Positions 50,748-61,186 of a DNA stretch of 64,000 nt are shown in pieces. A model generated the notes under the pieces. That model did not search any database and was not told the origin of the DNA. It was given only the letters and a program-made list of their open reading frames with translations. Made by a program: the position numbers and the translations under genes. The number at the start of each line of letters is the position of its first letter. Position 1 is the stretch's first letter. The stretch is from NCBI GenBank assembly GCA_002427605.1, contig DIRT01000036.1, positions 10,410 through 74,409 of the forward strand, given 5' to 3'. This stretch comes from Bacteroidales bacterium UBA5429 (GTDB taxonomy: Bacteria; Bacteroidota; Bacteroidia; Bacteroidales; WCHB1-69).

Positions 50748-52187
50748 ATGAAAAAATTAGCATTTGTATTATTACTCGCTTTATTAGTTACAGCTTGTAA
50801 AAATTCAGGAGATGGCCAGTTGGTAGGCGTGCAAGACAGACCAGAATTTAGCGATCTTACACCATACGGCATGGTATACGTTCCTGCAGGGCACTATACA
50901 ATGGGAGTAGGTGATCAAGATGTTCCTTTCGCTTTAACCCACCAATCTAAAAGTGTGACTGTTTCTGCTTTTTGGATGGATGAAACCGAAATCACAAATA
51001 ACGAGTATCGTCAGTTTGTGTATTGGGTGAGAGACTCCATTGCACACTGTCTGCTCGGGGATCTTGAAGAGGACGAAATTAGAGGAAAGTATGGTCACTA
51101 TTTGAGATATACCAGAAAAACAGCATATGGCGATAATGAAGAGGGTTCTGTGATTGAACCTAAGTTAATCAATTGGAAAGAGGAAATCCCATGGGATACT
51201 AAAGACGAAGAAGAAATTGAAGCGTTGAGTCCTCTGTTTACCAAAATTAACACTAGATTCTATCACTATCGTCCGGGTGGACTTAATATCTCAAACCTTA
51301 ATTTTGAATATTGGGTTATGGACTTAAGTGCATATCGCGATAGAGAGGATCCAACAATTCATGGTGCAGCTGTTAAAGAAGAAGAGGGTAGCGATTTGGG
51401 AGGTATTTATGCTAATCGTGGTAGTCACCTGAATGGCGGATTTGAAAGATTTATTAGAAAAGATGTGGTTAATATTTATCCGGATACCCTATGCTGGAAT
51501 CATGACTATACCTATTCTTATAATGAACCGATGACCATGAACTACTTCTCTCATCCACAATATGACCATTATCCTGTTGTTGGAGTGAGCTGGAGACAAG
51601 CCAGAGCGTTTGTTTATTGGAGAACCCACATCAGACATGCCTATTTGAGTTCTCTTGATAATGCGGCTCATGAGCATGAGTTTAGATTACCTCTTGAAGC
51701 AGAATGGGAGTGGGGAGCAAGAGGAGGCTTACATGCCAATCCATATCCTTGGGGTGGTCCATATACTCAAAATGTAAATGGTTGTTTCTTGAGTAACTTT
51801 AAACCTCAAAGAGGAAATTATATCGCTGATGATAATATGTATCCTGCTATTGTAGCTCACTATCATCCTAATGACTTTGGTTTATTCGATATGTCAGGAA
51901 ATGTAGCTGAGTGGTGTAATGATGCTTTCGATGAATCATCAGTAAATTTCACACATGATTTGAACCCAAGTTATAATTACTATGCTAAAAAGGGAGATTC
52001 TCCTGTTAAGAAAAGAAAAGTGGTTAGAGGTGGATCATGGAAAGATATTAGCTATTATACAACTGTTTACGCTAAAACGTACGAATATCAAGATACTTGT
52101 AAATCGTATGTTGGATTCCGTTGTGTGCAATCCTATATGGGAAGAAACAGAGGAGACAGTCAAAAGTCTGACTCACATGTATACTAA
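50748..52187 (+). CDS. gldK: T9SS ring lipoprotein GldK/PorK
   Basis: A lipoprotein of about 479 residues (signal ends LLVTAC) with a formylglycine-generating-enzyme/sulfatase-modifying fold, shown by MVYVPAGHYTMG, ETEITNNEYRQFVYW, LPLEAEWEWGARGG, SGNVAEWCND and VVRGGSWKD. GldK/PorK forms the periplasmic ring under the outer membrane together with GldN. The FGE fold is used structurally here. An in-frame ATG four codons upstream (50736) is equally usable. gldL follows after a 61-nt A/T-rich gap with no terminator. Confidence 0.95.
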   Translation: MKKLAFVLLLALLVTACKNSGDGQLVGVQDRPEFSDLTPYGMVYVPAGHYTMGVGDQDVPFALTHQSKSVTVSAFWMDETEITNNEYRQFVYWVRDSIAHCLLGDLEEDEIRGKYGHYLRYTRKTAYGDNEEGSVIEPKLINWKEEIPWDTKDEEEIEALSPLFTKINTRFYHYRPGGLNISNLNFEYWVMDLSAYRDREDPTIHGAAVKEEEGSDLGGIYANRGSHLNGGFERFIRKDVVNIYPDTLCWNHDYTYSYNEPMTMNYFSHPQYDHYPVVGVSWRQARAFVYWRTHIRHAYLSSLDNAAHEHEFRLPLEAEWEWGARGGLHANPYPWGGPYTQNVNGCFLSNFKPQRGNYIADDNMYPAIVAHYHPNDFGLFDMSGNVAEWCNDAFDESSVNFTHDLNPSYNYYAKKGDSPVKKRKVVRGGSWKDISYYTTVYAKTYEYQDTCKSYVGFRCVQSYMGRNRGDSQKSDSHVY

Positions 52188-52248
52188 AAATTAAAAATTA
52201 TTATAAATCAATCAATTAATTAATCATTAACTTTAAAAAGAAAACATT

Positions 52249-52986
52249 ATGACACTTTATCAACTTGTAAGAAGTAAGGGTTGGAAGAACTTTATGTCTA
52301 AACTGTACGGATGGGGTGCAGCAGCAGTAATTATTGGAGCATTATTTAAAATTATTCACTGGCCTGGTGCTGACGTTATTTTGATTATAGGGATGTTTAC
52401 AGAGGCAACTATTTTCTTCTTTTCTGCGTTTGAACCACTTCACGTTGAATACAACTGGGCTTTGGTTTATCCCGAATTAGCGGTGGGTCTTGATGAAGAT
52501 GTTCCAACTAAAAAATCTAAAGCGAAAGAGTTGCCGAAAGGTAATGTTACTCAGCAATTAGATGCTATGTTGGAAGAAGCAAAAATTGGTCCGGAATTGA
52601 TCGAAAGTTTAGCTGTTGGAATGAGAAACCTGTCAGAAAATGCAAAAAAATTATCCGGAGCTGCGGACGCAACTGCTGCAACAGATAACTACGTAAATAA
52701 CCTTACCAAAGCAGGTGAATCGGCTCGTAACCTAACTCTTCAGTATGATAAGACTGCCTCTGCTCTATCTTCAGCTTTTGATGCACAATCTAAAAGTACA
52801 GAAGTGATCGTGGATAGCTATAAAAAGATGGAAGAAAGTGTCAAAGCATACGCTGATACCCTGAATTCTTCTTTGGACCAAACAATGAAATATAAAGAAG
52901 AGATGGATAAATTGACTAAGAGCGTTGCGCAAATTAGTAATATCTACGGAAATATGTTAGCCGCTATGGGGGGCACTAATAAATAA
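52249..52986 (+). CDS. gldL: T9SS motor protein GldL/PorL
   Basis: A 245-residue inner-membrane protein with two N-terminal transmembrane helices (about 20-36 and 41-60) and a long cytoplasmic helical tail. With GldM it forms the proton-driven motor that energises type IX secretion and, in gliders, motility. Conserved acidic residues in or next to helix 2 are visible (Glu52 in FTEATIFF, Glu62 in SAFEP); a Glu at this position is essential in studied GldL proteins. Confidence 0.95.
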   Translation: MTLYQLVRSKGWKNFMSKLYGWGAAAVIIGALFKIIHWPGADVILIIGMFTEATIFFFSAFEPLHVEYNWALVYPELAVGLDEDVPTKKSKAKELPKGNVTQQLDAMLEEAKIGPELIESLAVGMRNLSENAKKLSGAADATAATDNYVNNLTKAGESARNLTLQYDKTASALSSAFDAQSKSTEVIVDSYKKMEESVKAYADTLNSSLDQTMKYKEEMDKLTKSVAQISNIYGNMLAAMGGTNK

Positions 52987-53050
52987 TCTCAATCATCATA
53001 AAAAACTAAAAAATTTAAATTATTATTAACTAAAAAAGAAAAAAAACTGT

Positions 53051-54685
53051 ATGGCTGCAACAAATTGTCCGGAAACCCCCCGGCAACGTATGATTGGGAT
53101 GATGTATCTGGTTTATCTTGCTCTGCTTGCATTGAATGTATCGAAAGATGTCTTGGATGCATTTGCAGTAGTAGATGAGACTCTGGTGAACTCTACAGTG
53201 ATTACCAATCAGAGTATATCAAGACTGGAACAAACTTTAGCTAAGGAAAAAGCATCTCAAGGGGCTGAAAAAGTTAAAGAAGCTGAACAGATGGTTACCA
53301 TGATTATCAGAGAGTCTGATGCATTGGTAAAATATATAGAAGAAATTAAGTCAGAATTATTAATTACTGTTGACAATACTGATAAAAATCCTGATGGTAC
53401 ACCCAAAAAAGCTTCTGATATAAGATCAAAAGATAACATTAGCAAGGTTCATAAATTCATGTTTTCAGATGGTGACATGAAAACTGGTAGAGCAATTGAC
53501 CTTAAGAATAAAATTATAGAATATAAGAAGAAATTACTCTCTGTAGTGGAGGAAAATAAGAAGAAAGAGTTTGACATTATTATCGGTTTGGATGTTGAGG
53601 GGAAAGATACTAAATATAGGAATAATGATAATAAAGAAGAATCTTGGGAAGTTCACTACTTTGCTAATCAAATTATGATAGCTGCTTATACTCTGTTGAA
53701 TAAAACAATTGGAGAAGTGAGAAATGCTCAATCTACAATGATTAACTACGCTATCGGATCCACAACTGCGGATGACTTTAAGTTTAATACTATTCAGGCA
53801 AAAGCTATCCCGGTTTCTCAAATGGTTTTCCAGGGAGATAAATATTCAGCAGGTATCATTGTAGCTGCTTATGATGACAGACAAGAACCCGAAGTGTACT
53901 ATAAAATGGGAGTTGACTCGTTGACTTCAGAAGAAGGTGCTACCCGCCTTGATGGTGAAGGTGGTTTAGTTCAACTGGATATTCCGGCAGGTGCAACAGG
54001 TGAACATAAATATGCCGGGTTTATCCGTGTTGTGACACCAGATGGCTCAAAAAGAGATTATCATTTTAAAAATAAATATACTGTGTTAAAACCTTCAGCT
54101 ACCGTTGCTGCTGACAAGATGAATGTTTTCTATGCCGGTATTGAAAATCCCGTTTCAGTTAATGCTCCTGTAGCTCCTGAATATATTAATATCGATATAA
54201 CAGGTGCCGGGGCTTCATATACTAAAACAGGACCGGGAACTTATAATATCACTGTTCCTCAGTCTTTGGCAAATAAAAACGTAATTGTAAATGTTAGAGC
54301 TAATCAGGGTGGAAAGACTACAACATTATGTGCTACCGAATTCCGTGTTAAACGTGTACCGGATCCGGTTGCCAAAGTGGGTGGTAGTTTAACAGGTGGT
54401 AGAGTTACTAAATCAGAATTGGCAACAAACCCATTTATTACCGCTGCTATGGCTCAGGATTTTGTTTATGACCTAAGATGGACTATTCAATCCTATCAGG
54501 TTACATTCATTGTCAGAGGAATGGAAGAAGCACCTATGACTATCCAAGGTGCTGCCTTTTCAGAGGCTTTGAAAACTAAAATTAGAAATGCTGCTCCCGG
54601 AACTCTTATTTTGTTCTCAGGAATTAGAGCAACCTCTCCGGCAGGAACGAGACAGCTCTTAGATATTGTGTTACGTGTTAGATAA
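53051..54685 (+). CDS. gldM: T9SS motor/periplasmic shaft protein GldM/PorM
   Basis: A 544-residue protein with a single N-terminal transmembrane helix (about 14-32, in RMIGMMYLVYLALLALNVS) and a long periplasmic part of consecutive beta and helical domains. It transmits motion from GldL to the GldK/GldN ring. The segment ETPRQRMIGMMYLV is a family hallmark. The length is close to GldM of other Bacteroidota. gldN begins 18 nt after its stop. Confidence 0.96.
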   Translation: MAATNCPETPRQRMIGMMYLVYLALLALNVSKDVLDAFAVVDETLVNSTVITNQSISRLEQTLAKEKASQGAEKVKEAEQMVTMIIRESDALVKYIEEIKSELLITVDNTDKNPDGTPKKASDIRSKDNISKVHKFMFSDGDMKTGRAIDLKNKIIEYKKKLLSVVEENKKKEFDIIIGLDVEGKDTKYRNNDNKEESWEVHYFANQIMIAAYTLLNKTIGEVRNAQSTMINYAIGSTTADDFKFNTIQAKAIPVSQMVFQGDKYSAGIIVAAYDDRQEPEVYYKMGVDSLTSEEGATRLDGEGGLVQLDIPAGATGEHKYAGFIRVVTPDGSKRDYHFKNKYTVLKPSATVAADKMNVFYAGIENPVSVNAPVAPEYINIDITGAGASYTKTGPGTYNITVPQSLANKNVIVNVRANQGGKTTTLCATEFRVKRVPDPVAKVGGSLTGGRVTKSELATNPFITAAMAQDFVYDLRWTIQSYQVTFIVRGMEEAPMTIQGAAFSEALKTKIRNAAPGTLILFSGIRATSPAGTRQLLDIVLRVR

Positions 54686-54703
54686 TTGATTAAATCTATA
54701 GAA

Positions 54704-55630
54704 ATGAAAAAAATTGCCCTTATTATTACCGCACTTCTCTTTGTCGGAATTGCTTTCGCACAGGAGGATGGAAGTACTTTGGATCAACCAGTTCGAAGAC
54801 CCGTTGAATATCCTTGGCAAAATATGGAAACAGATACCTTCTCTGTACCTGTTGCTCCCGTTTTTGTGAGGCATGCTGATGTAATGTATTATCACACAGT
54901 GTGGAGAATAATAGACTTAAGAGAGAAGAGAAATCATCCATACTATTTCCCAACATTGGCTCGCGGAACTTGGAAAAGTTTAGCTCAAACCATTTTCGAT
55001 GCTATCGATATTGATAATACCGATAGAGCTAATCGTCTATCCGTGTACGATGATGAATTTTGTACCAGGGAAAAATCATTGGATGATATCAGAGCGACTT
55101 TGGCAGAGCCCAAAATGCAACATGAGCGTGATCCGGAAACTGGAGAAATTATCAACTCAATTCCATTTTTTGAACCATTTACAGCTGATCAAATTCTGTC
55201 TTATAGAATTAGAGAGGTTTGGTTTTTTGATAAACAACGCTCTGTGATGGAAGTGAGAATCCTCTCTATTGAACCTATTATAGAATATGTTAGAGAGGTC
55301 AATGTGGGTGATGGCGGGGGCAATGAAGAGGATAATATTCTTGGAGGTGAACCTATCACCAGAAGTGGAGGACATATTTTATGGGAGGAATTAAGACCTT
55401 ACCTAAAACAACAAGAGATGTTTAATATCAAAAATAATGCAGCAAGAATCTCTTTTGATGATGCTATGACATGGAAAAGACAATTTGCAACTGTTATTTA
55501 TCAGGAGCAAAATGTTTATGGTGATAGAGAAATCCAACAGTATATTAAAAATTCCAGAGATCAAAGAATCGAATCTGAAAGAATAAATGAAAAGATTAGA
55601 AACTTTGAACACGAATTGTGGGAGTTTTAA
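54704..55630 (+). CDS. gldN: T9SS ring protein GldN/PorN
   Basis: A 308-residue periplasmic protein with a signal peptide (cleavage at AFA|QED). GldN/PorN binds GldK/PorK to form the T9SS ring. Characteristic segments are VMYYHTVWRIIDLREKRN, IREVWFFDKQRS and MEVRILSIEPI. The frame is open six codons further, to a TTG at 54686; the ATG at 54704 gives the proper signal peptide. It is the last gene of the cluster, followed by a terminator. Confidence 0.94.
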   Translation: MKKIALIITALLFVGIAFAQEDGSTLDQPVRRPVEYPWQNMETDTFSVPVAPVFVRHADVMYYHTVWRIIDLREKRNHPYYFPTLARGTWKSLAQTIFDAIDIDNTDRANRLSVYDDEFCTREKSLDDIRATLAEPKMQHERDPETGEIINSIPFFEPFTADQILSYRIREVWFFDKQRSVMEVRILSIEPIIEYVREVNVGDGGGNEEDNILGGEPITRSGGHILWEELRPYLKQQEMFNIKNNAARISFDDAMTWKRQFATVIYQEQNVYGDREIQQYIKNSRDQRIESERINEKIRNFEHELWEF

Positions 55631-55650
55631 TAGATCATTATAGTTAACAT

Positions 55651-55682
55651 AAAAAGCTGTCCTGTAAGGATGGCTTTTTTTT
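55651..55682 (+). terminator. Terminator after gldN
   Basis: AAAAAGC-TG-TCC / GGA-TG-GCTTTTT forms a stem with one internal mismatch around a TGTAA loop, followed by a T-run. The leuS -7 box begins 2 nt later, as at the other terminator-promoter junctions here. Confidence 0.8.
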
Positions 55683-55683
55683 G

Positions 55684-55691
55684 TATTTTTG
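55684..55691 (+). promoter_or_regulatory. -7 element for leuS
   Basis: TATTTTTGCAAA lies immediately after the gldN terminator, 33 nt before the leuS ATG. Confidence 0.65.
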
Positions 55692-55724
55692 CAAACCAAT
55701 TCATTTTTTTAATCTCGAATTTGT

Positions 55725-58487
55725 ATGGAATATCTATTTAATGAAATTGAAAATAAATGGCAATCTTACTGGGAAGAAAATGAGACCTTTAGAGTAAAAG
55801 TTGATCCTTCAAAACCTAAGTTTTATATATTGGATATGTTTCCCTATCCATCAGGGGCCGGACTACACGTTGGGCACCCTATGGGTTATATCGCAACGGA
55901 TATATACGCAAGATATAAAATGCAGAAGGGTTATAATGTTTTGCATCCCATGGGATTTGATGCTTTTGGTCTTCCTGCTGAACAATATGCAATTCAAACA
56001 GGACAACATCCTGCTAAAACAACAGCTATTAATATTGAAAAATATAAAAAACAGCTTGATGATCTGGGTTTTTCCTACGATTGGAAACGCTCTTTTGCAA
56101 CCTCTGATCCATCCTATTATAAATGGACGCAGTGGACCTTCATCCAGCTCTTTAATCACTATTTTTCTACTCAATCTCAAAAAGCGGAACCGATTAATCA
56201 GTTGATAGCATATTTTGAGAAAAACGGCTCAGAAGGAGTAAAAGCAGCTCAAACAGAGTCGCTCCATTTTAGTGCTGAAGAGTGGAATAATTACTCTGAA
56301 GAGGAAAAACAGTCAGTATTATTGAACTACAGATTAGCTTATCAAGCTGATACTTGGGTAAATTGGTGTCCCGGATTGGGAACTGTACTCGCCAATGATG
56401 AGGTAGTAAATGGTTATTCTGAAAGAGGTGGTTTTCCGGTTGAAAGAAAACTAATGAAACAGTGGATACTCAGAATCACTGCTTATGCTGAAAGATTGTT
56501 GCAAGGATTGGAAAAATTGGAATGGTCTGATTCGTTGAAAGAGATTCAAAGAAATTGGATCGGTAGAAGTGAAGGTGCTTTTATTCAATTTCAGATCGAA
56601 AATCACCCTCAAACATTAGATATCTTTACAACTCGTCCTGATACAATCTACGGTGTATCCTTTATGGTTTTGGCTCCTGAACATCAATTGATAGAGCAAA
56701 TTGTTACGGAAGCTCAAAGGGAGGAAGTTGAAAAATATGTAACTTATGCAAAAAATCGCTCAGAAACCGAAAGACAAACAGATGTAAAAAAAGTTTCAGG
56801 CATTTTTACCGGAGCTTATGCAATCCATCCATTCACTGGTAATAGAATTCCAATTTATATTGCTGAGTATGTATTGGCCGGCTACGGTACCGGAGGGATT
56901 ATGGCTGTTCCTGCCCATGATTCCAGAGACTATAACTTTGCAAAATTCTTCAATCTCCCAATTGTTGAAGTAATAAGTGGTGGGGATATCAGCGTGGAAG
57001 CTTTTGAAGCCAAAGAGGGAACTTGTGTTAACTCTCCTTTGATTAATGGAATGAGTGTAAAAGAGGGTGCACAGGTTATTATTGAAGAGGTAATTAAATT
57101 AGGAATAGGCTATGGAACGATTAACTATAGATTAAGAGACGCCATTTTTAGTCGTCAGAGATATTGGGGAGAACCCTTCCCGGTTTACTATAAAAATGAG
57201 ATTCCTTATATGCTTCCAGAGTCTGATTTACCCTTGTTACTGCCTGAAATCGATTGCTATTTGCCAACTGAACAGGGTGAACCTCCTTTGGCAAGAGCGA
57301 AAAAGTGGGAAAATAAGGATGGTTATCCGTTAGAAACAGCAACTATGCCCGGTTTTGCAGGTTCCAGTGCTTATTTTTTAAGATATATGGATCCTCATAA
57401 TGATCAGGAGTTGGTTTCAAGGGAAGCCAATCAATACTGGGAAAATGTGGATATTTATGTGGGAGGAGCAGAACATGCTACAGGGCACCTGATCTATTCC
57501 CGTTTCTGGAATATGTTCCTGTACGATATTGGTGTGGCTGTAAAGGAGGAACCATTTAAAAAATTGATTAATCAGGGAATGATTCAGGGGAGATCCAACT
57601 TTGTGTACAGAGTCAATGAAACTAACCAATTTGTTTCCTATGGTTTGAAAGATCAATACGAGGTAACACCAATCCACGTAGATATTAATATGGTGTATCA
57701 TGATCGTTTGGATATTGAGGCTTTTAAAAAGTGGAAACCGGAACTGGAATCCGCAGAAATGATCCTGGAAAATGGAGAATATATTTGTGGTTGGGAAATA
57801 GAAAAAATGTCCAAATCAAAATTTAACGTACAAAATCCGGATCAATTGGTGGAGAAATATGGCGCCGATACATTGAGAATGTACGAGATGTTTTTGGGTC
57901 CGTTGGAGTTGTCAAAACCATGGGATACTAATGGTATTGAGGGTGTATTTCGCTTTTTGAGAAAGTTCTGGAGATTATTCCACGATGCTGATTATAATTT
58001 CCAGATTTCGGATCAGGAACCGGACAAAGAAGAATTAAAAACTTTACATAAGACAATCCAGAAAGTAGAAAACGATACAGAGAAATTTTCTTTTAATACG
58101 GCTGTCAGTGCCTTTATGATTTGTGTGAATGAGTTGACAGATAAAAAATGCAATAAGAGAACCATTTTGGAGCCTCTGACTATATTACTTTCAGCTTATG
58201 CTCCACATATTGCTGAAGAGTTGTGGTCGTTGTTAGGGCATAAAGAGTCGATTTTTACTGTAGCGTTTCCAAAATATGATCCAAAGTTTTTAGTTGATTC
58301 CTCCTTTAATTATCCTGTCTCCTTTAATGGGAAAACCAGATTCTTTAAGGAGTATCCTGCCGACTGGAATCCAAAACAAATTGAAGCAGATATTTTGGAG
58401 AATGAGGATGCTAAAAGGTGGATAGCTGAAAATAAGGTTAAAAAAGTAATTGTTGTTCCTAAAAAGATCATCAATATTGTAATTTAA
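55725..58487 (+). CDS. leuS: Leucyl-tRNA synthetase
   Basis: A 920-residue class I synthetase that charges tRNA-Leu. The HIGH motif appears as HVGHPMGY (about 48-55) and the KMSKS motif as EKMSKSKF (about 695). The CP1 editing domain ([28 protein letters not shown]) is intact. The length is typical of Bacteroidota LeuS. A flippase gene follows after 4 nt. Confidence 0.97.
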   Translation: MEYLFNEIENKWQSYWEENETFRVKVDPSKPKFYILDMFPYPSGAGLHVGHPMGYIATDIYARYKMQKGYNVLHPMGFDAFGLPAEQYAIQTGQHPAKTTAINIEKYKKQLDDLGFSYDWKRSFATSDPSYYKWTQWTFIQLFNHYFSTQSQKAEPINQLIAYFEKNGSEGVKAAQTESLHFSAEEWNNYSEEEKQSVLLNYRLAYQADTWVNWCPGLGTVLANDEVVNGYSERGGFPVERKLMKQWILRITAYAERLLQGLEKLEWSDSLKEIQRNWIGRSEGAFIQFQIENHPQTLDIFTTRPDTIYGVSFMVLAPEHQLIEQIVTEAQREEVEKYVTYAKNRSETERQTDVKKVSGIFTGAYAIHPFTGNRIPIYIAEYVLAGYGTGGIMAVPAHDSRDYNFAKFFNLPIVEVISGGDISVEAFEAKEGTCVNSPLINGMSVKEGAQVIIEEVIKLGIGYGTINYRLRDAIFSRQRYWGEPFPVYYKNEIPYMLPESDLPLLLPEIDCYLPTEQGEPPLARAKKWENKDGYPLETATMPGFAGSSAYFLRYMDPHNDQELVSREANQYWENVDIYVGGAEHATGHLIYSRFWNMFLYDIGVAVKEEPFKKLINQGMIQGRSNFVYRVNETNQFVSYGLKDQYEVTPIHVDINMVYHDRLDIEAFKKWKPELESAEMILENGEYICGWEIEKMSKSKFNVQNPDQLVEKYGADTLRMYEMFLGPLELSKPWDTNGIEGVFRFLRKFWRLFHDADYNFQISDQEPDKEELKTLHKTIQKVENDTEKFSFNTAVSAFMICVNELTDKKCNKRTILEPLTILLSAYAPHIAEELWSLLGHKESIFTVAFPKYDPKFLVDSSFNYPVSFNGKTRFFKEYPADWNPKQIEADILENEDAKRWIAENKVKKVIVVPKKIINIVI

Positions 58488-58491
58488 GGTA

Positions 58492-59946
58492 GTGAGACAA
58501 AAAGATTTTATATTTAATATCTTTATTCTTCTCTTTTTAAATCTACTGATCAAACCGTTCTGGGTTTTAGGTATTGATGTAGGTGTACAAAACAGAGTAG
58601 GGGCAGAGCAATATGGACTCTATTTTGCTGTTTTTAACTTTACTTTCCTGTTCAATACCATATTGGATATGGGGATTACGAATTTCAATAATCGTAATAT
58701 TGCCCGGCATAACCATCTGTTGCAAAAACATATCTCAGGAATAATTACTCTAAAACTATTGCTGGCGGCTCTATATCTGGTTATCACGTTTATTGCTGCA
58801 CTCTTTATAGGATATGAAGGTATTCAGTTGAAAATCCTTCTTTTTGCAGCCATTAATCAAGCTTTAAACTCTCTCATACTTTACTTGCGGTCCAATATTT
58901 CAGCTTTGTTATACTTTAAAATTGATAGTGTGTTGTCTGTGTTAGACAGGTTATTGATGATTTTGATCTGTTCCTTTTTATTATGGGGGGGAAGGACAAC
59001 CGAACCGTTTCAGATTATCTGGTTTCTGTATGCACAAACAGCCGCTTATCTCATAACCGTGGTGGTGGCTTTGACTATTATTCTATATAAAATCGGAAGG
59101 TTTAAGCTCTCCTGGAACCGCTCTTTTGCTTTGATGATATTGAAAAAAAGCTTCCCATTTGCTATTCTTTACTTATTGATGTCATTTTATAACCGAATTG
59201 ACTCAGTGATGATTGAGCGAATATTACCCTCATCAATAGCCGCTTATCAAACCGGAGTATACGCTTCTGTATTCAGGTTATTAGACGCCTTAGTGATGAT
59301 ATCTTACCTCTTTTCGGTGATTTTGCTCCCCCTATTTTCTAAAATGTTAAAAAATAAAGAGGAATTAACACCAATTATTCACGTTTCATTTTCATTGCTC
59401 TTCTTTTTCTCTACTACAGCAGTGGTGATATTGTTGTTTTTCAGAGTTCCCATACTCGAGTTGCTCTACCGTGATCATATTTCGGCCAGTGCCCGGGTAT
59501 TGCAATTCCTGATACCCTGTCTCATCCCAATCTCTTTCACTTACATTTTTGGTACATTACTGACAGCTAATGGGAATATGAAAATGTTGAATATTACATC
59601 ATTGGTAGGGATAGCTTTGAATATAGCTCTCAATTTGATTTTAATTCCTCGTCTTCATGCCACAGGAGCTGCTATAGCGAGTTTATCCACCCAAACCTTG
59701 ATTTGTGTGATCCAATTTTTCCTGGCTTTGAGAATATTGGGAGTGAGCATAAAAGTACTTCCGATAGGAAAAACATTACTCTATTTGATTCTGTTTATAG
59801 GAGGTGTTTATCTGATTAATAGATTTTTACCATTTTCCTCATTGTATATGATTGTTATTAGTTGTATCTTTGCAGTTTCGTTGGCTTTTGCTACACAACT
59901 GATTCCTTTATCGCTGTTAAAAAGCCTGAAAATAGAAGACGAATAA
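58492..59946 (+). CDS. Wzx-like polysaccharide flippase (MOP superfamily)
   Basis: A 484-residue protein with about 12-14 predicted transmembrane helices and the profile of oligosaccharide flippases (PST/Wzx family). An N-terminal GAEQYGLYFAVFNFTFLF segment and the SFYNRIDSVMIERILP motif near residue 222 are typical. It begins with GTG 4 nt after leuS. Such proteins move lipid-linked oligosaccharide across the inner membrane. It is separate from any visible polymer gene cluster, so its substrate is unknown. A possible link to the dTDP-rhamnose and UDP-glucuronate genes is only inferred. Confidence 0.82.
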   Translation: MRQKDFIFNIFILLFLNLLIKPFWVLGIDVGVQNRVGAEQYGLYFAVFNFTFLFNTILDMGITNFNNRNIARHNHLLQKHISGIITLKLLLAALYLVITFIAALFIGYEGIQLKILLFAAINQALNSLILYLRSNISALLYFKIDSVLSVLDRLLMILICSFLLWGGRTTEPFQIIWFLYAQTAAYLITVVVALTIILYKIGRFKLSWNRSFALMILKKSFPFAILYLLMSFYNRIDSVMIERILPSSIAAYQTGVYASVFRLLDALVMISYLFSVILLPLFSKMLKNKEELTPIIHVSFSLLFFFSTTAVVILLFFRVPILELLYRDHISASARVLQFLIPCLIPISFTYIFGTLLTANGNMKMLNITSLVGIALNIALNLILIPRLHATGAAIASLSTQTLICVIQFFLALRILGVSIKVLPIGKTLLYLILFIGGVYLINRFLPFSSLYMIVISCIFAVSLAFATQLIPLSLLKSLKIEDE

Positions 59947-59980
59947 CCCAATTTAATAATAAAAATAAATTATAGATATT

Positions 59981-61159
59981 ATGAAAGAACCATTAAAATT
60001 TGACTCATTATTAGTTCATGGAACCGGAATGCATGATCCATATGGTGCTGCAGTATTCCCTATTTATCAAACATCAACTTTTAGATTTAAAAATGCAGAA
60101 CATGGTGCTGCCTGTTTTGCAGGTGAAGATCCCGGATATATCTATACCAGAATGGGAAATCCTACAATTACAGCCTTAGAAGAAACATTGGCAATGTTGG
60201 AAGGTGGAGCAGCCGGTATTGTTGTATCAAGTGGAATGGCAGCAGTAAATACAGTGTATATGGCATTTCTAAAGAGTGGTGATCACGTTGTTTCTACTGA
60301 TGCAGTGTATGGTCCATCCAGAGTTGTGATGGAAAAATATTGGTATAGATATGGAATCACAGCATCTTATGTAGATACTTCAGATATAGAAAATATTAAA
60401 AAGGCAATCCAACCTAATACCAAAATGTTGTATTTGGAAACTCCTACAAATCCAACGATGGCTATTACTGACATTAAAAAAGCTTCTGAAATAGCGCATC
60501 AACACAATATTGTTGTAGTTGTGGATAATACATTTTGCAGTCCGGTACTACAAAGACCAATAGAGTTGGGAGCAGACGTAGTAGTTCACTCTATGACTAA
60601 ATTTTTAAATGGTCATGCCGATATCGTTGCAGGTGCTATTATTGTAAAAACCAAAGAGTTAGATAATATTGTACGTCCTACCATGACCATGTTGGGATGT
60701 AATATGGATCCAACACAAGCATTTATGGTAAATAGAGGTTTGAGAACCTTGTCAATTCGTGTTTTAAAACAACAAGAATCAGCACAAATTTTAGCGGAAT
60801 GGCTGGAAAAACATCCTAAAATTGAATGGGTAAGCTATCCCGGTTTACCTTCTCATCCTCAATATCAATTGGGACAAGAACAGATGGATGGACCCGGTTC
60901 GCTGTTGTGCTTTGGATTAAAAGGAGGATATGAAGCGGGTAAAGTGTTGATGGATAATCTAAAATTTATCTATTTGGCTGTTTCATTAGGTGGTGTAGAA
61001 TCATTAATTTCACATCCGGCTTCTATGACACACTCAAAAATGACTAAAGAAGCTCGTATTGCAAGCGGAATTACTGATGGTCTAGTTCGTTTTGCAGTGG
61101 GAATTGAAGATATTGAAGATATCAAGAAAGACCTTGAGCAAGCTTTAGATAAATGTTAA
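59981..61159 (+). CDS. Cys/Met metabolism PLP-dependent lyase or synthase
   Basis: A 392-residue enzyme of the cystathionine gamma-synthase/gamma-lyase, methionine gamma-lyase and O-acetylhomoserine sulfhydrylase family. The PLP lysine lies in HSMTKFLNGHADIVAG, the phosphate-binding region in VVSSGMAAVN, and the substrate tyrosine loop in YIYTRMGNPT. At the place where methionine gamma-lyases have Tyr-Gly-Cys-Thr it reads YGPSR, so the Cys typical of that activity is missing. Cystathionine or homocysteine gamma-lyase activity is therefore at least as likely. It may share transcription with the upstream flippase (34-nt gap). Confidence 0.83.
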   Translation: MKEPLKFDSLLVHGTGMHDPYGAAVFPIYQTSTFRFKNAEHGAACFAGEDPGYIYTRMGNPTITALEETLAMLEGGAAGIVVSSGMAAVNTVYMAFLKSGDHVVSTDAVYGPSRVVMEKYWYRYGITASYVDTSDIENIKKAIQPNTKMLYLETPTNPTMAITDIKKASEIAHQHNIVVVVDNTFCSPVLQRPIELGADVVVHSMTKFLNGHADIVAGAIIVKTKELDNIVRPTMTMLGCNMDPTQAFMVNRGLRTLSIRVLKQQESAQILAEWLEKHPKIEWVSYPGLPSHPQYQLGQEQMDGPGSLLCFGLKGGYEAGKVLMDNLKFIYLAVSLGGVESLISHPASMTHSKMTKEARIASGITDGLVRFAVGIEDIEDIKKDLEQALDKC

Positions 61160-61186
61160 TTGATCTGAAATTCTGATAAAAATATA

